Shown here piece after piece: positions 16,034-26,600 of a DNA stretch of 64,000 nt. Numbering within the stretch: position 1 is the stretch's first letter; each line of letters opens with the position of its first letter. The DNA is taken from the NCBI GenBank assembly GCA_019059635.1, contig JAGVRJ010000003.1, positions 2,914,001-2,978,000 of the forward strand, written 5' to 3'. Under the pieces are notes generated by a model. That model saw only the letters and a program-made list of their open reading frames with translations, made no database searches and was not told the origin of the DNA. This DNA is from Proales similis. Taxonomy: Eukaryota > Rotifera > Eurotatoria > Ploima > Proalidae. The translations under genes and the position numbers were made by a program.

Positions 16034-17501
16034 AACCCCAGGCAAACGTGCGTCAATGTTTCTGGCTCGCTTGTTATGTGGTAGACGTCATTAAAAATAG
16101 CTTTGTTTGGTCGAGTTCATGTATTTAAATAAAATCGGATTTTATCTGAGAAGGTCAATTTCAAAACGTGTTTGATTGGACTGGGTCGCTGGCTAGAAAA
16201 ACAAAAGTGAAAATGTCAAAACTTGTAAAGTCCAATCAGAGCTGATTAGCTGCGACAGATCATGCGTGAGATTGGATGAGAGCGACGCGTCTTGTTGACC
16301 GCTCGGTCGCACTTTGTTTTGCTCCAATTTGAAATTCAATGTTATTGTTTGCTTCGATGTATTTTGTTCATATTTTCGACTTGTCACGCTTCAAACAAAA
16401 GAAGTAGCAGCAAAAGAGAAAATAAGAAAAGACGACATGTATGAAAGAATGACAGCGTCAACTCCGCCTCTACAAAAAGCGAACAAGAAAAAAGAAGAAG
16501 GTTAATGGACACTATGGGTGTTTACAATCGCCACTGAATGCATTAAAATTTCTTTTTTTTTTTTCTCTCTCTCTTTCTCTCTCTGGCTTGGTCTGACCGG
16601 CGAAGAAGGTTACGCTCGGATGCTTCTGGTAATTATTGCACCCATGGGCACCTGATAAAACTCGACCTGTGCATTGTGGGCCGCTTATTGCCAATTTAAT
16701 TAACAATTAGAACTCTTTTCAAATAAGCACGACTATGATACTGGCAGCCTCATTGGCTTTGGCTTATAAGCCAAATTGTATAAGCAAGATATATTTCAAA
16801 TGGACTACAACTAGCAAGTTTGTGGTAATCAATTCAATGCAGAAACAGAGTTAAATGAAATTTAGCAAGAAAGGGCCTTTGCTGCTCAGGCGCGTTGGTC
16901 GTTTTTCATTTAGCCAAATTGAATTCGTCATCAGATGATTTAACGAGTTTTAATTGTTCTTCGTCAACGCATCTCAATCCAAAATGGGAATTTTTTTCTT
17001 TTCAATTTTCACAAGGAAGGATATCAAGTTGAACTTGATACAATTTGATTTAAGCTGGCGTGCTTAAAAGAAATAGAAGCGAGGAGAGAGAGAGCACAAT
17101 GGTCCGTCAAAAAGAATGGCGATTACTCGTCCAGAAATGCTTCACACAAACACAACACACTCTCACTTTTTTTTATTTCTCTTTCCCTTGCTCTTTGCTC
17201 GCTTGCCTTGGTTCATTTTCTTGCCTTTCTAAAGCTCGGGCATATCACCATCGTCACATAGTTTTAAACGATTGATTTCGATCAAATTAAAATCGCGTTT
17301 CACTTTCCCTGCCTCTCTAACTAAATTAGCCTCGTAATTGAGCATTATAAAAGGCGAGTCTCTTTTCTAGCTTGGTCTCACTTGAGCATCTCACTTGCAT
17401 CTCTTTCTCGTCGATTCCAAACTATCTTCAGCTATTTGTTTAGCTTTTTCGAATTTTTTTTTCGCTTTAGAGACACGTCAGAATCTGTCAAATAGCTCGA
17501 A
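16034..17501. other. Intergenic, 3' of nuclear receptor to promoter of the next gene
   Basis: About 1.5 kb. It contains an AATAAA poly(A) signal at 16128, a T-run and CT-rich tract at 16553-16585, and the TATA box described separately. No coding frame is supported. Confidence 0.5.
17346..17353 (+). promoter_or_regulatory. TATA box
   Basis: TATAAAAG, 149 nt upstream of the ATG of the Gln-Tyr-Gly repeat protein, followed by a C/T-rich leader. It is the clearest core promoter element in the window and suits a strongly expressed structural gene. Confidence 0.6.
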
Positions 17502-18215
17502 ATGGCAACCATCGGATACAACGCAAGTCCATCCTACAACACTGGCTGCTACGGACAAGCAGGATATGGAGTTCCGCAGATGGCCGCCGGTTATGTAAAC
17601 TCGGCATCCTCAGACGCGATCGATGTGAACAGTCTGCCCCCGGCCAACTACTCGGCGCCAAATTTGGCTACTGCCAACTACTACCCTCAACAGCAGGCCG
17701 CCTATCCATATCAATCGAATCAACTTGATGTCAATGACCCAGTGCTAATGCAGCAAGTTGATCAGATCGTGCAAAGTCTGAATGAGTGCAAGCGCCCCAT
17801 CCTTCGGCGCCAAGTGGTCACTGTTCCTGCCCAATGCCCAGGTCGTGTCGCTTGCATTACTCGTCGCCTGCCAACCCCGCCGCCGGACATTGTCGAGCGA
17901 ATCACTGTGATCAAGCCACCGCGCGATGTGATCAACTTGTGCATTGAGAAGCCTTGCCAGCCCCCACCATGCTTTCAGCAACGTGAGGTGTGCGGCAAGC
18001 CAAGAAAGCCGCTCATTCAGCCCAGAGTTGTCCAAGTCTCGCCAAGAACTAATCCATGCTGCCCACCGCCGCAGTCGCCATGCGGCGGTTATCAGCAGCA
18101 ATACGGTCAGCAATATGGTCAGCAGTATGGACAGCAGTATGGTCAGCAGCAGTACGGTTACCCGGGCTCTTACGGTGCCGGTGGCTTCTACGGTGGGGCC
18201 TACGCTGGCTATTGA
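17502..18215 (+). CDS. Pro/Cys-rich structural protein with QQYG repeats
   Basis: Intronless, 237 residues, no signal peptide. Three zones are visible. The first 90 residues are rich in Tyr, Ala, Asn and Gln. The centre (about 95-170) has short Val/Ile/Lys/Pro units, including RRLPTPPPDIVERITVIKPP and VINLCIEKPCQPPP, with many cysteines. The last 50 residues contain five near-perfect QQYG units and a Gly-Tyr tail. The central valine-proline-lysine pattern is loosely reminiscent of alveolin/articulin-like cytoskeletal repeats, but I cannot claim homology. Cysteine pairs and Tyr/Gln repeats suggest a cross-linked or self-assembling protein. A TATA box upstream and AATAAA at 18430 suggest high, regulated expression. 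Function unknown. Confidence 0.8.
   Translation: MATIGYNASPSYNTGCYGQAGYGVPQMAAGYVNSASSDAIDVNSLPPANYSAPNLATANYYPQQQAAYPYQSNQLDVNDPVLMQQVDQIVQSLNECKRPILRRQVVTVPAQCPGRVACITRRLPTPPPDIVERITVIKPPRDVINLCIEKPCQPPPCFQQREVCGKPRKPLIQPRVVQVSPRTNPCCPPPQSPCGGYQQQYGQQYGQQYGQQYGQQQYGYPGSYGAGGFYGGAYAGY
18096..18158 (+). repeat. 12-bp coding tandem repeat, five units
   Basis: Units of CAGCARTAYGGN encoding Gln-Gln-Tyr-Gly; the last unit has one extra CAG codon. In frame within the structural protein gene. Confidence 0.9.
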
Positions 18216-18429
18216 GTAAAACTGAATCTGAATTGGAAAAAGAAAGTCAATGCCAAGCACTTGACTCGTTAGTTATTCTCATCTTCTCAAACGTATTTTA
18301 TTTTTTCGCTCAGGCCACATCCCATCTTAAGCACCAGTTTTCTTAAAATTAAATCCAAATCTACCACACGAGCTTTGGTCCTTGGGCGCCTTTCAAAGCA
18401 AGGACTTGAATTCGTTAGGAACAAAAGAA

Positions 18430-18435
18430 AATAAA
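18430..18435 (+). terminator. Poly(A) signal AATAAA of the QQYG-repeat gene
   Basis: Canonical hexamer 215 nt after the stop codon. Confidence 0.5.
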
Positions 18436-18679
18436 GCCAACCGTTGAAATAAGCTATTTTTGAACTTTCGATTTGAGCTATTTTAAGCTGCGACTTTTAA
18501 ATAGAAGAAGCGAATCTTTTCACAGATTTTAAGATTGTCGATGTTTAAGCCCCCCGCTAAAAACGGTTTAAGTTATTCTTGTATAGACCAAAATAGCAAA
18601 CGAGGGATTGTTCTTGCTTCTTATTTAAACGGGATTCACTTGTAAATATCTCAATTAAAGACTCAAAAGTTGTTAAGGA

Positions 18680-20608
18680 ATGAAACTCTTGAAAGACTCC
18701 GAATATCTGAGGACAGTTATCGACAAGGTCAAGTCCCTTGGCTTGAGTCGTTATATTGAGCTTCCCCAGATTGCCGTTATGGGAGACACTTCTGCAGGAA
18801 AGAGTTCGGTGTTGTCCGCAATTTCGGGAATCGAGTTTCCCTCTTCTGATCGACTTACAACTCGCTGTCCAACTCAGCTCGTTCTAAGTTGTGCGGAGGA
18901 GTTTTCAGCTAAAGTGAAACTTCAGCGATTCCGCTCAGTTCCGAGTAAAAATAATTTCGATGCTGAGCTCGAATCACCAGAACAAATATCATCCACAATC
19001 GCACAAATAACTCAGCAACTGGTAAACGAAGGGCAATCAATAAGCGATGACTGCATTGTGATTGAGGCTAGCGGTCCTAATTACCCAAATTTAACACTGA
19101 CCGATCTGCCAGGGATCGTAAGAACTGTGAGCGACGGAGAAGACACCTCCATAATCGGGCGCGTCAAAGACCTGGTTAAGAGATATTTGGAGCAATCTAG
19201 AACAATCATATTGGCAGTGGTGCCTGCTAATGTTGACATGCATAACACGGAGATTCTGCAAGCTGCTTCGGAAGCCGATCCTTCTGGAGAGAGGACTATC
19301 GGTGTTATAACAAAACTAGACTTGGTCGACGCAGGAGCCGAGGACACAGTAATTTCCTTAATCCAGAACAAGACGAAAAGACTTCTTCTGGGTTACCATG
19401 CTGTAAGATGTAGAGGCCAGCGCAATATAGACCAAAAAATGGACATAAAAGAAGGCCTTCAACAAGAAGCTAACTTTTTTCGTAGCGTTAAGCCGTGGAA
19501 TTCCTTAGATTCCAATTTGGTCGGAATCGAAAGTCTAAGCGTTAAATTAAACGAGATGTTGGCTCAAAAAATAAGGAGAGAACTTCCTAAAGTGAGGCAG
19601 GAAGTAATCAAAGCAATCAATCAAGTGAACGATGAGCTTCTTGCTATCGGCGAAGGTTATGAGGACACATACCGACGCCGCTTTTCATTTCGTAATTATG
19701 TTAACCTTATATTTGAGCTCCTGGCCAATTGCACTCACAACTATGCGGATGCTTTCTTTGATCAAGAGAATCGACGTCTAGGAGCGATACTTCACGAGGC
19801 CAAGTCTAAATTTCATGATAAGATTCAAAAAACTGGTCTGAAAAGAATGCCTGAATTAGATGCAGGTGATCAGGTGGAGGTTCTAATCGACAACAATTGG
19901 GTTACTGGAACAGTTAATAGAAAAGATCATAACGGTCTTGAAATAACCGACCTTCATTCTGAACATTCAAGCATATATTATTTTGATAGTGGGCAGGTTC
20001 GAGTCCCCCAAATTAGAATTCAAGAAATGATCAGAACCTCGAGAGGGAAGAAATTATCAGTGTTCCCGTCGTATGACCTTTTTACTCAAATGGCCTCACA
20101 GAGCGTCCAGGAATGGATAGAACCTACCAAAGAGCTTTTAAATCGCTCTTTTGAATTAATAAGATTCGAATTCGAGGAAATGTTCAATTCAAAAATTAGT
20201 GAAAAAGACCATGAGTTGAAGAGATTTCTTGCCTCGCATTCGAGCAATTTAATTGACACCTTGGAAAAAGAGATAAGGCAAAGAGCTGACCATATAATTG
20301 AGTTGGAGCGAGCTCCATACACTCTTAATCCAAGGTTTTATGGAAGTCTCCGTCAATTTCGAAAAGAAAAAATAGTCAAAGAACTGGATAAGAATAGGAA
20401 TGATTCGAACCAAATAAATTATGAACAGGTTCTTAGAATCCTAGAGACTTTTGGCCTGGGGGAAAGAAGCGAAGAATTTGAGGCCAACGAGCTAATTGAA
20501 GCACTCAGCGCATATCTTCATGTGGCCAAGCCTCGTTTCATTGACCAAATCATTCATCTGATTGACGCCGAATTCTTAGAACAATTTAAAGACCAATGGC
20601 GTCGATGA
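18680..20608 (+). CDS. Dynamin/Mx-like GTPase with SH3/Tudor-like insertion, ending at a TGA inside the effector domain
   Basis: Large GTPase of the dynamin/Mx superfamily, 642 residues to the first stop, no introns. GTPase motifs: G1 GDTSAGKSS at 35-43, G2 threonines at 60-61 (RLTTRCPTQLVL), G3 DLPG at 142-145, G4 TKLD at 211-214. The stalk follows, with the conserved SRG motif as RTSRGKKLSVFPSYDLF near residue 455. Between the two stalk parts, at about 390-445, lies an insertion beginning AGDQVEVLIDNNWVTGTV that looks like a small SH3/Tudor-type barrel. The GTPase effector domain starts (AYLHVAKPRFIDQIIHLI) but is cut by TGA at 20606-20608; its remaining helix is readable in the same frame to 20743. 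It lacks PH and Pro-rich domains, so it is Mx/DRP-like rather than endocytic dynamin. The sequence looks more AT-rich than its neighbours, with no signs of splicing. Possible lateral acquisition, not proven. Confidence 0.88.
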   Translation: MKLLKDSEYLRTVIDKVKSLGLSRYIELPQIAVMGDTSAGKSSVLSAISGIEFPSSDRLTTRCPTQLVLSCAEEFSAKVKLQRFRSVPSKNNFDAELESPEQISSTIAQITQQLVNEGQSISDDCIVIEASGPNYPNLTLTDLPGIVRTVSDGEDTSIIGRVKDLVKRYLEQSRTIILAVVPANVDMHNTEILQAASEADPSGERTIGVITKLDLVDAGAEDTVISLIQNKTKRLLLGYHAVRCRGQRNIDQKMDIKEGLQQEANFFRSVKPWNSLDSNLVGIESLSVKLNEMLAQKIRRELPKVRQEVIKAINQVNDELLAIGEGYEDTYRRRFSFRNYVNLIFELLANCTHNYADAFFDQENRRLGAILHEAKSKFHDKIQKTGLKRMPELDAGDQVEVLIDNNWVTGTVNRKDHNGLEITDLHSEHSSIYYFDSGQVRVPQIRIQEMIRTSRGKKLSVFPSYDLFTQMASQSVQEWIEPTKELLNRSFELIRFEFEEMFNSKISEKDHELKRFLASHSSNLIDTLEKEIRQRADHIIELERAPYTLNPRFYGSLRQFRKEKIVKELDKNRNDSNQINYEQVLRILETFGLGERSEEFEANELIEALSAYLHVAKPRFIDQIIHLIDAEFLEQFKDQWRR

Positions 20609-20743
20609 TTAGAGATGATCTCAGATGAGCAGTTATCCGCGATCATGGTGGAGTCTCAAATAATCAGGATCAGACGCGAAGAGCTGAAAACAAAATGCCA
20701 AGTTCTTAAAGCTTCGGCCCGAGAGATTGGGCTTCTCAGCTAA
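20609..20743 (+). other. In-frame continuation of the GTPase effector domain after TGA
   Basis: Forty-four sense codons then TAA at 20741-20743, in the same frame as the GTPase. The translation contains ISDEQLSAIMVESQ and IRIRREELKTKCQVLKASAR, the typical last helix of fungal-type Mx/dynamin effector domains. An AATAAA lies 22 nt after the TAA. The TGA is therefore either a recent nonsense mutation, a readthrough stop or a sequence error. Confidence 0.75.
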
Positions 20744-20764
20744 ACGCCTCAACAGAAAGTTCCA

Positions 20765-20770
20765 AATAAA
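20765..20770 (+). terminator. Poly(A) signal AATAAA of the dynamin-like gene
   Basis: Hexamer close behind the second stop (TAA 20741) and ahead of the convergent cyclase stop at 20854. Confidence 0.5.
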
Positions 20771-20853
20771 ACTTGAACTTGATAATTCTCTCTTTATAGG
20801 CAGAAACATTTCAAACGCTCGATTAAAAATTTTTGACCAAGATCGCAATTCAA

Positions 20854-22769
20854 TCAATTTGAAGATGAAATGAGCTTTTTGTAACGAGCGAGGGCAATAG
20901 TGGGCCAAGTGAGCGCGTAGACCGGATATTGCATGTAGAGTTGCTTTCGATGTCCAGTTCCTACACTGCTCGGGTCAGTCCATTTTTTCTTTTCCATTGA
21001 AAAACTGTCTGTCAAGTATTTAGCGCTCTTGTCCAGGGCATCTTGAAAATAGATTATGGTTATTGTTGACCCTGTCAGTAGATCCAGTTACAATTACCTT
21101 TGCATGGCATCAAGCCACTTTTCTGCGATTCAATTAATGCGAACATTGCCCAGGCAGTTTGACTTGGGGTCGAGACTCCTCTTCCTATCCAATCCTCGTC
21201 TGTGTAGGAAAGAGTGCTCTCACCGAAGCCTCCGTCCTGGTTCTGCCGGCTCAATAGCCAATTGATCGCCGTTTTCAACCACGGCTCCTGCCGCATATCA
21301 AAGTCTTTGAAGCAGGCCAAGGCGGAGAAGACTGCACCGGTCGAATAAATGTTGTTGCAGCCCCATCGACCTTGCCAAGCGCCAAACTCGGTCTGTTGTC
21401 GCTTGATATACTCAATTCCATTTCTCACATGTGGATCTTTGACCGAATAGCCACTCTCAGCCCAGCCTTCTAAAATGTGGGCGGTTACATCCACTGAGCT
21501 GGCATCAACAATCTCGGCGCTATTTTGAAAGTTGCCCGCGAAAAGCCGAATGAAGAACCAATCGTAGTTGTTGCGGGCAAACGCACCAAACCCGCCGTCG
21601 GAGTTCTGCATGCTTATGAGCCAACGGTTGGCTCGATCACGGTCGCGAGCACAACGCCTACCAAAGTACTTGGCCAATATGAGCACCAAAACGCCAGTGT
21701 CGTCCGTGTCTGGTGCATACTCAAATTCAAGTCCATAAGGAATAGCTCCGTTCTCTTGTACCCCTTTCTCGAGCATATAATCGACCACTTTGGTTAGTTT
21801 GCTCTCCGGCTCTCCGCTTTCCAACAGAGCCAGAGTTGCCAAGAGCGTATCCCACCAACGACCATCGTCAAGCACACCAAGATAAGAACTCTCCGCGTCC
21901 GAAAAGTACAAGAATTCCACAAATTCGAGCGACTTTTGAGCGTCTGCCTGAAACTGCTCTGGACTGAGCAAATTGGGGTAATTTGAAGAGAAATGCTGCA
22001 GAGCGATCAATGAAAACAAGGTCGAGACCGAATAGGCTCCGTAAGTGCCTTTTGGTCGGCGAATTTCGTTCAACTTATCAATTAAGTTGGTCACTTCGAA
22101 CGCAGGCTTGGCGATTGAATGCTGCTGAGCGAATTTGGCAAAGTCAGGCACGCTTTTGTAAAGCTCGTTGAGTTTAAATTTATCGCCAAGATCTTTACGA
22201 ATCTGAAAATAGCGTAGATAGGCGATGGGCAACACGTGAGGGTAGACCCATTGAGCAACCCAGTTCCTAGCAAATGTCTGCTTCAAAAGTAAATTGTCAT
22301 CACGAAATGCAAGTAAGGGAATGTTGGCAATTTCGTTCCAGTCGTACATGCCGAACAGACAAAGCCAGATTTTCGTCATGTGGGTGCTGGCCTCGATGCC
22401 GCCCATTTGCAAAATGAACTCTCGAGCCTTCGCCATCGCTGCATCTTCCGGCTCTAGAGACCCAGATGCTTTCAAAAACCAATAGTTGAAAATAGTGGCA
22501 TCAAGGTGGCTGCCTCGAGTCGGCTCAGGCACTTGTTGCCAGCCGCCGTCTTCCATTTGCGAGTCAAGCAATATTTGCTTCAGTCTTTGGATGTCCAGTT
22601 GACTAGATTTAGCCCGGCCCAGATATGAGAGGACCACATAATACTGGCTGGTGAAAAAGGTTCCCAAATAGGGCGCAAACTGCCAGTAGCTTGAGTCCTT
22701 CTGAGTGCTCCAAAGGTACTCGCGAATAGAACTCAGCACCGAGTTCAACTTGCTCTGGTCTTTGCTCAT
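20854..22769 (-). CDS. Squalene-hopene-cyclase-type class II terpene cyclase
   Basis: Predicted to cyclise squalene or a similar polyprene by protonation, without epoxidation. Two exons, 21098-22769 and 20854-21041 (intron 56 nt, phase 1), give 619 residues, the usual SHC length. The catalytic acid motif reads DTDDTGVL near residue 354, the DxDD form of bacterial SHCs and not the DCTAE of animal lanosterol synthase. QW-type repeats are present: QNSDGGFGAF, QNQDGGFGES, DSQMEDGGWQQ and TEFGAWQGRWG. The last exon gives the conserved end VGTGHRKQLYMQYPVYALTW. The frame stays open upstream, but the first ATG is at 22769, and this start puts the N-terminal helix in the expected place. An SHC is unusual in an animal; sources to consider are lateral transfer from bacteria or fungi. 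The presence of an intron and normal neighbours argue against contamination. Confidence 0.9.
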
Positions 22770-23612
22770 CTTTCGATTCAAGCGAACCGCTCTTATGCCA
22801 AGTTTTCCCCATTTGGCCCTTTGACTTATATTCGCACGTCGAAAGTGGTTCGATCTCTCCAAGCTCTTATCTCATCGTCGTGATCCTTTACCGTTTTATC
22901 GCTCTCAGCGTCGAAAGATAAATTCGTTCAATTAATGGTGTCATTTTGAATTTTGTAGTCTGTGAATAGGCAAAACGGTCGCATCTTTGTAGCTCATGTT
23001 TCATTGGCCGATTGAATGAATGATGAATTTGCCCATTGCGACCTTCGAAGCAAAGAGTTTAAAAATTAGCGCCATTTCATTCTCACTTTTGTTCTAATAA
23101 GCTCGCCTGAGCCTTAAACGGGCATGAAAACGCTCAAAGACAACGACGCTACCAACGGTCTGTTTGAACGGTAAAAGGTCAACAAAATTAATTGGCGCCG
23201 CCAGTAACGATAAAAAGCGCGCTTGGGACTGCAGTTGGGACATTTTGAGCTTGTCTAGCTGAATCAAGAGGAGTGGGAGGGCGGAAGAGCGACCGAGTTG
23301 AAGGCCTATTAACGCGCTAATTTGAACAGAGACCGTTTTAGAAGACACAAGCAATCGGCAGGCGCAGAAAAAAGAGGAGAGAGAGAGGGCAACAAACGAT
23401 CATCTCCATTGAGCGAGACAAAGCGTGCTGCTTGTTCGTTTCGGCCTAGCATGCGAGACGGCAGAAGCTGACGATTGCGTTTCTTTGTAAAGATTAATTC
23501 ATGTAGCCGATTGAGGAGGTCGAAAACGAGAAGAAGCATGCAAAAGAAAAACAATTAACTCGGGAAGAGCAACTCTTAATGTTTGCTTCCTTATCGAAAG
23601 ATAAGTATTTAG
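22770..23612. promoter_or_regulatory. Divergent promoter region, cyclase / Tudor gene
   Basis: About 840 bp between two divergent start codons, with no supported coding frame. A GA-rich stretch lies near 23370-23390. No TATA box is evident. Confidence 0.45.
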
Positions 23613-26600
23613 ATGGAAGGCGACAATCCGAACGATTCGCTGCTACTCCAAACGCAGCTCTGTGTCGGATGCCAAACAGAGAGAGCGGTCTACGTCTGTT
23701 CGGTTTGTTGTAACGAATCGTCCGCTCGTGACACTCTGCCCACAGTTCTGAACGAAAAAAGTCCTCAATGGCACGTTGAGCAGCTTCTGCACAACGGCAA
23801 TCTGATCTACTGCCACGAGTGCTTTTACATTGTCCATCGACAGTCAACAACCACGCACGTGCCGGTGAATATAGCTGCCACGGCAGAAAGTCCCCGGGTG
23901 ATCGATACCAACGAAGGCGAGTCTGCACAAACTTCAGTCTCGCCTCGATCCGAGCTGGAACCGTTTACAGCCGAAAATAATCGAGAAACCGAGCTTGAGC
24001 CGTCCACTCCTGTCACTCCGGTTTGTTTCGATCAGCTAAAGCAAAAAGCGCTTAACCTCAAGCTGCGATGCGATGAGTTCAATGACATAAAGAGCTGCAT
24101 AAGACAAATGCACGAATTGATTAAGGAGGACCTTCTGACTCAGGTCGAGACGCTCAAGCACAAATTGGACACGAAAGCGCTGGTAATCAGCGAAAAGATG
24201 AAAGAGAAGCTCAAGGACGCCTACAGTGTTGTCCGTGACATGCACTTTAAATTCAACGCGCGAGTAAACGAAGCCCGCGAACAGCTCGACCAATTGAAGG
24301 GCACACAAGACGAAGAGAAGCTTCGCTTGATCGGCGTCCTGCTCGAACAAATTGACGAGGAGCTGAGACGTGCGAATGCCAGCAGTCCGAGCAGCACTTG
24401 CTCGCTGTTTGTAGAGAGTAGCAACGGACTATATCCAGAGTTCTCCTACAATGTTGAATTCGCTCGGCTGCAGGAAGCGATCGAGACGCTGCATATCGAC
24501 ATTGGTCCCTACACCAGTAGACGGGACCCGTTTGATTTGACCGCGGGCACTGAGTACGACTGTCTGATCACGAGTAGTCTGTGCCGCGACGGCTCATTTT
24601 GGGTGCAACTTCTTGCTCCGATCAAGTACGCCAATATAGAAGAACTTGACACAGCCGAGCAGCAAAGAATCCGATTTGAACAGTCACTCAAACGAACTCG
24701 TTTCTTGGACGAGATCGACAAGCAGGTCCGTTGCAAGAGAATCAGCGATCCGTCTTGGCGCTCGTTTGCCGAGATTTCCTCACCGCCTTTGAGTGGTCAG
24801 CGTTGCTTTTTCTACGACGCCATTGCCCACAGATGGATGCGTGCGCATGTGGCACTTTACTCAGAGAGCCGAGGCGTATGGCAAGTCCGCCTCATGGACA
24901 CTGGTCAACTAGAGTCCGTTGAGAACCTTCAGCATCTTCTTGAATGGGACTCGAATATCGATCAAGCCGACAGCCCTGCCCGAGCCATCAAGGCGGTGTT
25001 TCAAAAGCCAGACGACCAACAACAATTTGAAAACGAGATTAGCTTGGAGACTCGCTTCTTTTTCAAGGACATAACTCAGGGCAAGCATCTTCGCTGCCAG
25101 CTTGTGCGTAGACTCGCTGACTTTAACAACAACGAGAGCGGCGACTCGGAGCCGATTTGGATCATTCGACTGTTTGAGCCGCTCAAAGGATCTGTTAACA
25201 AACTCCTCATTGAATTCAACGAGAATGAGAAAAAGAACAAAACGAACGGACCGCGACTTTACAGCTGCACAGACATTCGCTTTGAAAGTAGACAGGAAGA
25301 GTCAGGAGAGAACTTGAAGCCAGAAATGCAGACTCGAATCAAATCTAAATCTCCGACCGAGAAGGAAGTGAGATTTGATTTAACTGCGACCGAAATTCTT
25401 GAGCAAACGGACGATTCGCGTCTTGTCTCTGAGCGAACTGGCTCAGGATTTGTTTCCACTGAACTAGATGAGCGAGGCGTTTTCTGGCTGCGGCCATCTC
25501 CTCGCGCGCACATTTACGCTCGACTGGACAAAATGAATCGCAGTATTGAGCAACACATGGTCACGTGCGGCAACTTGAAATCTTACGACCAGCTAGAGCA
25601 AGCACCGGCACCGAATTCCAAATGTTTCGTTCGACTGGACACACGGCGAAATGAGACCGAGTGGCATCGTGGCTTCATCGAATCGGTAGACGAGCGTCGA
25701 TGTTCGATCAGACTCATGGACAAAGGACTAAGAAAGAGAGTCGCGTTCAAATGCATCTATCCGTACGAAAATCGGCTCTCTGACGGTTCAGATCTAAATG
25801 AAATCAAATACTTGGCCATTCGATGCTGCCTGTCAAATCGAACTGATTTGAGCTTGAACTCCCACACCAAAAACCTCTTCGGTTCGCTCACTTACCCGGG
25901 TGCGTGTAAATTCCGCTTGATCGAACTTGTCGACTTTGGTCAATTCAAATGCTGGCACACCGAACTGATAAACAAGTCCGGAACAGTTGTAAATCAAATT
26001 TTGCCCCACGAGCCTCATCAGCCGTTGACGTCTTCACAGTCAGTCGAGCTGAAAGAATTGGCACCGCGTGAGAGCGATAAATTCGCCACCTTTTCACTTG
26101 CACTGTGTATCGACGAGCTGTCAGCGGCCACTCCACGCTCGCGCTTTGGTAGCCACGAGCTCTTCTGCGACAAAGATACAAAGACCTTTGAAGTAAGAAG
26201 GCATTCGCATATCGATGACGAGAACGAACGCGCATCGGCTTTTACACGTCTGTCGAGCAAAATAGACGAGATGACTGGCCAAATAGTTTCAAGTGTCACA
26301 CACGAGTCGATGACCAAAACCGAACTGCCAATATTCAAAGACTTCAACTCAAAGCCTGAAAATAAGCGTTCCGGTGGTTCTTGTCGTCCCGACTCCTGGA
26401 GAGACAGCACTCGCCATCAAGATGATGACGATGATGATTACCACAAAGACAAAAAGAAGAACTCGGACAAGTTCCGTCGCACTTGGCAAGGACCTCGACA
26501 GTCGTATTCTGCACGTTCCTCTGATCGACAGGAGAATGGCGAGAATAAACGAAAATGGTCAAACAAATCAGACGGGAAAAATCCCAAAGCGCACGAGGCC

